In this document: positions 6,018-10,978 of the stretch, in pieces | Position numbering within the stretch: the stretch's first letter is position 1 | How the letters are laid out: each line of letters starts with the position of its first letter | Assembly: GCA_020723385.1 (NCBI GenBank) | Contig: DYIZ01000048.1 | Coordinates: 1 to 35,160, forward strand | DNA: 35,160 nt | Direction of reading: 5' to 3' | Origin: Candidatus Aquidulcis sp. | GTDB taxonomy: Bacteria; Chloroflexota; Anaerolineae; Anaerolineales; UBA4823 | Program-made: the position numbers and the translations under genes | The notes under the pieces: generated by a model | The model's database searches: none | Told to the model about the DNA's origin: nothing | The model's input: the letters and a program-made list of their open reading frames with translations, nothing else

Positions 6018-8291
6018 TCACTTCTTGTCTTTCCGCTTGATGATAATGAGAATGGCGACGAACAACGCCAGAACGATGAGTCCCTGCGCCGCCCAGCCCG
6101 TGCCGAGCGCCATCCAATATTGCTGCGGGTTTTTCTTGTTCACGAAAGCCCAGCCAAAGCGGTCGCGTACCCCGCTGATGATGCCCTCCGCCGCGCCGAC
6201 CGAAGCGGTGCGGCCCATGTACCAGGTGGTCAGCTCTTTTTGATAGGCGGCCGCCTGGGTTTTGTACACTTCGCTGAGCGCCTGGTAATCGGCCATCTGC
6301 TGTTTGAATTCATCCTGGATGAGCGCAACTTCAGATTGATAGGTCTGCAGAGCATTGAGATACATCGCCACCTGCACCGGGTCGCCCTGATCGGCGGGGG
6401 CATCGGGGGGGGCGGGCAGCGCCGGCTCGGCAGGCGGGTCGCCGAGGGGCGATGGCTCAACCGGCTTGGGCTGCCCCAACGCAGCGTTGTAGTACGACCC
6501 CATGCCTGGGAAATTGCACGAGTCGGGATCGAACATATCCGCGCCCAGGCACTTGCAGCCGTAGAAAGCCTTGTCATCGAGCGTCATCGCCGTGCGCAGG
6601 CTGTCGGGGAATTTCCAGCAGTCGTCGGCAGCCACGTCCGAGCCGATGCCGGTGATCGCCATCAGCCCCTTGAAGGCCCAATACGACGACGAGACCGAGC
6701 TGACCGGCTGGGGCAGCGAGACCAGCACACCGCTCAGCACGATGTTGGGGATGATGAGCAGGATAGTCAGCATGGGGGCCGCTCCGGCCGTGGGGGCGCG
6801 CGCCGAAGCAAGCAGGCCGAGCATCATCCCGGCAAACGCCGACAGGAATAGGGTGACGTAAACCAGCGCCAATTCGAGGTTGCCGCCGGGCATTCGATAA
6901 GCGAAGTAGCGCATCGCGGTGAACGCCGCGGCGTGGTAGGCCGCCATCACCATCGCCACCCACACTTTGGAGGCCGCGTAGGGCAGGATTTTGAGATTGA
7001 CCAGCCGCTCACGGCGATAAATATCCTGCTCCTTGATGAACTCGCGCATCTGCGACAGCGACCCCACCAGCACCGTGTACAGCGTGAGCAGGAAGAGCGT
7101 CATCGAAGCGTTGGGGGCTTTGCCCTCGTAGAAATCGTAGATGTTGCGGCCCATGATGGGGGCGATGAGCAGGTCGAGCGAGCCAATGAGAATCGGCGCA
7201 AGCAGCATGAGAATGAGGCTGGCGCGGTCCCGGGTGAGGATCTTGATATTGCGGGAGGACAGGATGATGAACTGGCCGAGGGCGGTCACTGGTTTCCGGT
7301 GGGTGACCGGCGCTCGATGGGCGTTACCAACCGGGGCCGTCTCCCCCTTTCCCTTTTCCCCTATCCCTTTCTCTTCAGCCGCCTTCAATGGCTGTGCGAT
7401 GTATTTCTGGTATTCCGAGGATTTCTGGAATCGCTCAGCCCAATCCTGCGGCGTTCCATTCGCCGGATCGTCGAGGAAAGAATAAATATCGTCGAACTCG
7501 ATCTGCGGGGCGAGGCGGTCGAGAATAGGGCGCGCCTTGCGATGGGGGTGATAGTGGGCGAAGTATTTGAGCGCCTCCTCGGGCGGGCCGAACCAGGCCA
7601 AATAGCCGCCGCGCGCCAGGAAAACGACCTTGTCGGCCAGCATGACGTTTTTGGTGGCGTGGGTGATGAGGATGATCGTCCGCCCCTGGTCGGCCAGCTT
7701 GCGCATGAGCTGCATGAGGGCCGTCTCCGTGCCGGGGTCGAGGCCGGAGGTCGGTTCGTCGAGGAAGAACAACTCCGGGCGGGTGAGCAGCTCGACGCCG
7801 ATGGAGACGCGTTTCTGCTGCCCGCCGGAGAGCCGGCTGATCTGCACATCTTTGCGGTGAGCCAGATCGAGGTCGTCGAGCACTTCTTCGATGCGCTGGC
7901 GGCGCTCCTTTTTGGGCGTGCCGCGCGGCAGGCGCAGCTTGGCGGCGTAATCGAGCGCCTGGAAAACGGTCAACTCCATGTGGATGATGTCGCGCTGCGG
8001 CACATAGCCGATGCGGTCGCGCACCGCATCGAAATGGCGATACACATCCACCCCATTGACCAGCACGTGCCCGTCGGTGGCCGGGCTGTACCCGGCGATG
8101 GCATCCACCAGCGTGGATTTGCCGCCCCCGCTCTGCCCAACAACAACGATGAACTCGCGCGGCTGGAACGACAGAGAGATGTCCTGCAAAATATTGAGGT
8201 CTTTGCGCACCCACTTGTTGAGGCCGATGGCATTGACTTGGACACCGCTTGCGGCGGTCGGGTTGGAAGGTTGATCTTTGGGCATGGGCAT
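6018..8291 (-). CDS. ABCG-type ATP-binding/permease fusion protein
   Basis: 757 residues. ATPase domain: Walker A GQSGGGKST (52-60), Q99, signature LSGGQ (154-158), Walker B LFFLDEPTSGLDP (from about 174), switch H211. A linker of about 100 residues leads to an ABC-2 membrane domain (about 345-570) with the RRERLVNLKI stretch. The order ATPase then membrane domain is that of the White/ABCG half-transporters. The last extracytoplasmic loop is enlarged to about 140 residues: a cysteine-bearing part (DDCWKF, YGCKCLGADMF, DSCNF), a proline-rich linker, then a coiled coil (about 640-690), before a final transmembrane helix and a KRKDKK tail. The coiled coil resembles the insert of the downstream lipoprotein. 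No FHA domain is present. The substrate is unknown; export or lipid handling with the lipoprotein as partner is inferred. Start at 8291; an ATG six bases in is also possible. Confidence 0.9.
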   Translation of the reverse strand: MPMPKDQPSNPTAASGVQVNAIGLNKWVRKDLNILQDISLSFQPREFIVVVGQSGGGKSTLVDAIAGYSPATDGHVLVNGVDVYRHFDAVRDRIGYVPQRDIIHMELTVFQALDYAAKLRLPRGTPKKERRQRIEEVLDDLDLAHRKDVQISRLSGGQQKRVSIGVELLTRPELFFLDEPTSGLDPGTETALMQLMRKLADQGRTIILITHATKNVMLADKVVFLARGGYLAWFGPPEEALKYFAHYHPHRKARPILDRLAPQIEFDDIYSFLDDPANGTPQDWAERFQKSSEYQKYIAQPLKAAEEKGIGEKGKGETAPVGNAHRAPVTHRKPVTALGQFIILSSRNIKILTRDRASLILMLLAPILIGSLDLLIAPIMGRNIYDFYEGKAPNASMTLFLLTLYTVLVGSLSQMREFIKEQDIYRRERLVNLKILPYAASKVWVAMVMAAYHAAAFTAMRYFAYRMPGGNLELALVYVTLFLSAFAGMMLGLLASARAPTAGAAPMLTILLIIPNIVLSGVLVSLPQPVSSVSSSYWAFKGLMAITGIGSDVAADDCWKFPDSLRTAMTLDDKAFYGCKCLGADMFDPDSCNFPGMGSYYNAALGQPKPVEPSPLGDPPAEPALPAPPDAPADQGDPVQVAMYLNALQTYQSEVALIQDEFKQQMADYQALSEVYKTQAAAYQKELTTWYMGRTASVGAAEGIISGVRDRFGWAFVNKKNPQQYWMALGTGWAAQGLIVLALFVAILIIIKRKDKK

Positions 8292-8315
8292 CTCTGCAAA
8301 TAGAAGGTTGTAAAA

Positions 8316-8344
8316 AGTCTATACCAAATTGGTCGCAGGGTCAA
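8316..8344 (-). promoter_or_regulatory. Possible promoter of the ABCG-lipoprotein operon
   Basis: Read on the minus strand, TTGACC (8344-8339), 17 bases, then TAGACT (8321-8316). A second TTGAC lies just upstream (8350-8346). The match is moderate. Confidence 0.4.
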
Positions 8345-8425
8345 CGTCAAAGAGGGGGTATTCGCTGGCCTTCTTTTGGATGGTCGGGGCATCGTAATGG
8401 AAGGTTTACATGTTCAATTTGCCCC

Positions 8426-8513
8426 TTCTAAACACAAAGTGAGCGAAGGATTCACAAAGGCCGCTAAGTTTTTTGTGCCCTTTGTGTGAACTTGGTATCC
8501 TTTGTGTTTAGAA
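8426..8513. repeat. CACAAAG-type intergenic inverted repeat, copy A
   Basis: Arms 8426-8439 and 8500-8513 are perfect 14-base complements (TTCTAAACACAAAG). An inner pairing joins 8451-8460 with 8479-8490, with a two-base bulge. GCGAAGGATTCACAAAGG (8443-8460) recurs exactly in copy C at 24038-24055. It lies between divergent genes, so it is unlikely to be a terminator. The remaining gene-free sequence 8292-8739 holds the promoter at 8316-8344 and the structured leader at 8573-8689. Confidence 0.85.
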
Positions 8514-8561
8514 TATGCCTTATCCGTTCAGCGCGCCATCTTCGGATGGATGCGCCTGTGC

Positions 8562-8567
8562 TATACT
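8562..8567 (+). promoter_or_regulatory. -10 box upstream of the structured leader
   Basis: TATACT lies seven bases before the structured element. No good -35 box is seen; in its place is a hairpin with a TTCG loop (8531-8554). If used, the transcript would begin almost exactly at 8573-8575. Confidence 0.4.
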
Positions 8568-8572
8568 CAGCA

Positions 8573-8689
8573 GATGAAAATTTCACGCTCTGAGGGGACG
8601 ACGCGGTTGCATAACAACCGGCGTCCCCGATTCCGCCGGATGTCGGTTGCGCGCAACCGCGTCATCCAGCGTGAGCAAAAATTTTCATC
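8573..8689 (+). other. Highly structured leader or MITE-like element before the nitroreductase
   Basis: Terminal arms GATGAAAATTT (8573-8583) and AAATTTTCATC (8679-8689) are perfect complements, followed inward by CACGCT/AGCGTG (8584-8589, 8668-8673). The interior can fold in two ways. One has two hairpins: GGGGACG/CGTCCCC (8594-8600, 8622-8628) with CGGTTG/CAACCG (8604-8609, 8615-8620), and GGATG/CATCC (8638-8642, 8663-8667) with CGGTTG/CAACCG (8644-8649, 8654-8659). The other is a long-range stem of GACGCGGTTGC (8600-8610) with 8653-8663. It is either a regulatory leader RNA or a miniature element with terminal inverted repeats; no target-site duplication is evident. Confidence 0.55.
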
Positions 8690-8739
8690 CACTGATACTC
8701 AATCCATCGAACATCACCCATCCCAAAGGAGCTTCCCCA

Positions 8740-9510
8740 ATGGAGAATCCCACCATCAACTCAATGCTTGCCCGCCGCTCCGTGCGCCGCTATAAACCCG
8801 ATCAGCCCACCGACGAGATCGTCGAGACCATCGTCCGCGCCGGGCAGCAGGCGCCGTTTGCCTCACAGTTGTACAGCGTGCTGCTTTCGCGCAAAAAGAA
8901 AGCGCCTTTCAAAGCGCCGCTGTGGTTCACCATCTGCGTGGATTTGTACAAACTGGAGCGGTTCATGAAGATCCGCGGCTGGGAGTTGGTGACCAACGAT
9001 CTGTCGCTGCTCTTCTTCGGCATCCAGGATGCCGCTTACATGGCCGAAAACATGGTCATCGCCGCCGAAAGCCTGGGGCTAGGATCGTGCTTCATCGGCA
9101 ACGCGCCTTACCTGGCCGAGCGGATCGCCAAAGAGTACAAGCTGCCCCCGCGGGTGCTGCCACTCGTCGGGCTGGTGATGGGCTACCCGGCGGAGGATTT
9201 CCCACCCCGCCCGCGCTACCCGCTGTGGTTCACCCTCTTCGAGGATGAATACCCCGAGTTCAGCGACGAGCAAGTAGCCGAAGCGATGAAAGTGATGGAC
9301 GACGGTTACCTGGCCCAGGGATATTACCGCAAACAAAAGGCCAAGATTTCCCTGGAAGTCGAGCGCGAGGAAACGTTCACCTACAACGATTATTCCTGGA
9401 CAGAGCATATTTCCCGCAAATGGGGGCAGTGGTATCACTCGCCAAAGGAGCTGCTGGAGCAATTGGCGAAAAGAGGGTTCACGATGGAGGAACGTTTGGA
9501 ACACGAATAA
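8740..9510 (+). CDS. Nitroreductase family FMN-dependent oxidoreductase
   Basis: 256 residues. The N-terminal RRSVRRYKPDQPTDEIVETIV with QQAPFASQLY is the FMN phosphate and ring-binding start of the nitroreductase fold, and AAESLGLGSCFIGNAPY with VLPLVGLVMGYPAE is the conserved second half. The family reduces nitro compounds, quinones or flavins with NAD(P)H and usually works as a homodimer. The C-terminal 60 residues (YYRKQKAKISLEVEREE and onwards) form an extension resembling the NfsA-type tail. The ATG at 8740 follows AAAGGAG at 8725-8731 with good spacing; an upstream in-frame start at 8647 would overlap the structured leader. Physiological substrate unknown. Confidence 0.93.
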   Translation: MENPTINSMLARRSVRRYKPDQPTDEIVETIVRAGQQAPFASQLYSVLLSRKKKAPFKAPLWFTICVDLYKLERFMKIRGWELVTNDLSLLFFGIQDAAYMAENMVIAAESLGLGSCFIGNAPYLAERIAKEYKLPPRVLPLVGLVMGYPAEDFPPRPRYPLWFTLFEDEYPEFSDEQVAEAMKVMDDGYLAQGYYRKQKAKISLEVEREETFTYNDYSWTEHISRKWGQWYHSPKELLEQLAKRGFTMEERLEHE

Positions 9511-9570
9511 TACGAAAGGTGCGAAAGACTTTCGCGCCTTTCGCTCGATTCGCGGTTCAAACCCATTAAA

Positions 9571-9593
9571 CAGAACACATGTTCTGATATAAT
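9571..9593 (+). promoter_or_regulatory. Promoter with SOS-box-like palindrome
   Basis: TATAAT (9588-9593) is preceded by a perfect 7-2-7 palindrome CAGAACACATGTTCTG (9571-9586) that fills the spacer to a weak -35 (ATTAAA, 9565-9570). The core GAAC-N4-GTTC is the form of the LexA box of Bacillus and several other phyla. The placement would let a repressor block RNA polymerase directly. That the binder is LexA is inferred. Confidence 0.6.
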
Positions 9594-9628
9594 ACCTGTA
9601 GCTTGCCATCCCAAGCGCCCAACCGATC

Positions 9629-10015
9629 ATGTCACTCTGGCACAGGCTCCGACGGATTCTAGGCCTCCAGGTTATCCGCTTTGAACAGCCCGTAATTGAT
9701 GAACTGCAAAACCTGGCAGAACAGGAACGACGCCCCAAAGAAGCCGTGGCGGCGGATTTGATCGCGCTGGGACTCGTCCGCCGCCGCGCCGCTGAAGCCA
9801 GCCTGCACCGCTGGCGGCAGCTTTCGCCGCGCGAACAGCAGGTGGCGGCGCTGGTCTGCCGGGGGTACACCAACCGCCAGATCGCCGCCCGGCTGAAAAT
9901 TTCCCTGCCCACCGTCAAAACCCACGTTCGCAACATCCTCATCAAGTTCGGCCTGTCGCGCCGGGTGGATTTGCAGCAAAGCCTGGCCGATTGGGATTTC
10001 AGCGGCTGGGAATGA
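9629..10015 (+). CDS. LuxR/GerE-type regulator with a ribbon-helix-helix-like N-terminus
   Basis: 128 residues. The C-terminal half is a GerE helix-turn-helix: LSPREQQVAALVCRGYTNRQ, IAARLKISLPTVKTHVRNIL, IKFGLSRR. The N-terminal 55 residues (VIRFEQPVIDELQNLAEQER and PKEAVAADLIALGL) have the strand-helix-helix pattern of CopG-like ribbon-helix-helix proteins rather than a receiver or ligand-binding domain, so it is not a conventional two-component regulator. The start at 9629 is 35 bases after the -10 box; no strong ribosome site is seen. It stands just upstream of the polymerase cassette in the same direction, separated by 132 bases carrying that cassette's own promoter, and could regulate it. 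Confidence 0.88.
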   Translation: MSLWHRLRRILGLQVIRFEQPVIDELQNLAEQERRPKEAVAADLIALGLVRRRAAEASLHRWRQLSPREQQVAALVCRGYTNRQIAARLKISLPTVKTHVRNILIKFGLSRRVDLQQSLADWDFSGWE

Positions 10016-10112
10016 CGCGCCTACCAGTGGCTCATCCACCGGTTCTCCACCCCGCCCCTGGCTCATCCCAACGCTCACACCCTTTTTCATCCTATCCTCA
10101 TCCCGCAGACGA

Positions 10113-10141
10113 TTGCTCCCGCCCGCGGGATTTGCTATCCT
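10113..10141 (+). promoter_or_regulatory. Leaderless promoter of the polymerase cassette
   Basis: TTGCTC (10113-10118), a 17-base spacer and TATCCT (10136-10141), with the ATG six bases later at 10148. Transcription would start at the first codon. Confidence 0.55.
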
Positions 10142-10147
10142 GAGGGT

Positions 10148-10717
10148 ATGGATGAGCCACTCGCCCCGCCTCTCGACCGTTCCGGCCTGTTCCTGCTGAT
10201 CGCCCCGCGCGCCGCTGGCAACCGCCTGGTCAACGCCTGCGCCGCCAGCCTGGCGCTGTCTTGCCCGGTGCGCGTGCTGGACGGCGGCAATGGCTTCGAC
10301 GCTCTCGCCATCGCCCGCCTCGTTCGCCGCCAGACCCATCGGGTGGAAGCCAGCCTCGGGCGCATCCGCGTGGCGCGGGCGTTCACCTGCTACCAGGTGG
10401 CCGCGCTCCTTGCCGGGCTGGAGGCGGGCGCAGCTCCCATCCTGGCGCTCGATCTCCTGGCAACCTTCGGGGACGAGAACGTTCTCGCCGCCGAGCGCCT
10501 GCGCTTGCTGCGCCAGTGCCTGGCCCACCTCAAACGGCTGGCCGGGCAGGCCCCGCTGCTAGTCAGCGTCTCGCTGCCGGTCAGCGCCGCCCCTGCCTCT
10601 CAGATGGACGGTTACCTGGCGCTCCTGATGGATGCCGCCGATAACGTGTGGCGCTTCGAGGATCGCACTGACCCTTCGGGCCGCCAGATGACCTTGCCTG
10701 CCTGGGATAGGGTCTGA
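10148..10717 (+). CDS. RecA/RadA-like pseudo-ATPase of a predicted DNA-damage cassette (ImuA-like position)
   Basis: 189 residues. It has the pattern of a small RecA-fold domain: an initial strand and loop at the Walker A place reading LLIAPRAAGNR, then VRVLDGGNGFDALAIARLVR, then ILALDLLATFGDE as Walker B, then LLVSVSLP as the next strand. The P-loop GxxxxGK[ST] is degraded (the lysine and the Ser/Thr are replaced), so ATP hydrolysis is doubtful. Compared with RecA it is truncated to the core. The next gene begins three bases after the stop and the third overlaps it, so the three are one operon with the PolB-like gene. A role as recombinase-like accessory of that polymerase, as ImuA is for ImuB/DnaE2, is inference from context. 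Confidence 0.75.
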   Translation: MDEPLAPPLDRSGLFLLIAPRAAGNRLVNACAASLALSCPVRVLDGGNGFDALAIARLVRRQTHRVEASLGRIRVARAFTCYQVAALLAGLEAGAAPILALDLLATFGDENVLAAERLRLLRQCLAHLKRLAGQAPLLVSVSLPVSAAPASQMDGYLALLMDAADNVWRFEDRTDPSGRQMTLPAWDRV

Positions 10718-10720
10718 GCG

Positions 10721-10978
10721 ATGGGCCGCACCGTTCCATCCATCACCCAGGCATTCCTGCACGAAGAAGCATCATTCGCCCGCTTCCGCCGCGCCCTGCG
10801 CCGCTCCGACCAGCTCGCCCTCGACGATCTCTTCGCTGCCGCCCGCCAGCACCTGGCCGCCGCCGCGTACGCCGCCCACGCCCTGCCCTTCGAGATTTTC
10901 CTGCTGGCGATGCTGCTCGAAGAACATAAAGAAGTCATGCGCCTGCGGGCGCGGGTCGAAGCGCAGGATGGCGGATGA
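10721..10978 (+). CDS. Small helical protein of the polymerase cassette
   Basis: 85 residues, predicted all-helical: ITQAFLHEEASFARFRRALRR, DQLALDDLFAAARQHLAAAA, and FEIFLLAMLLEEHKEVMRLR. No cysteines or catalytic motifs are visible and I do not recognise the family. It starts 3 bases after the preceding stop and its own stop overlaps the ATG of the polymerase gene (ATGA at 10975-10978), so translation of the two is coupled. It is probably a structural bridge or clamp-like partner of the polymerase. Confidence 0.8.
   Translation: MGRTVPSITQAFLHEEASFARFRRALRRSDQLALDDLFAAARQHLAAAAYAAHALPFEIFLLAMLLEEHKEVMRLRARVEAQDGG

Noticed and set aside
6933-8303. 456-codon plus-strand frame opposite the ABCG-type gene
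   Set aside because: Shadow: the minus strand encodes complete Walker and signature motifs.
8426-8513. CRISPR-like repeat unit
   Set aside because: The repeats are inverted, of differing lengths, with no regular spacers; the same holds for 14777-14830 and 24025-24118.
8573-8689. tRNA-like or transposon-end structure with target duplication
   Set aside because: No cloverleaf, no CCA or T-loop sequence, and no duplicated flank found on either side.
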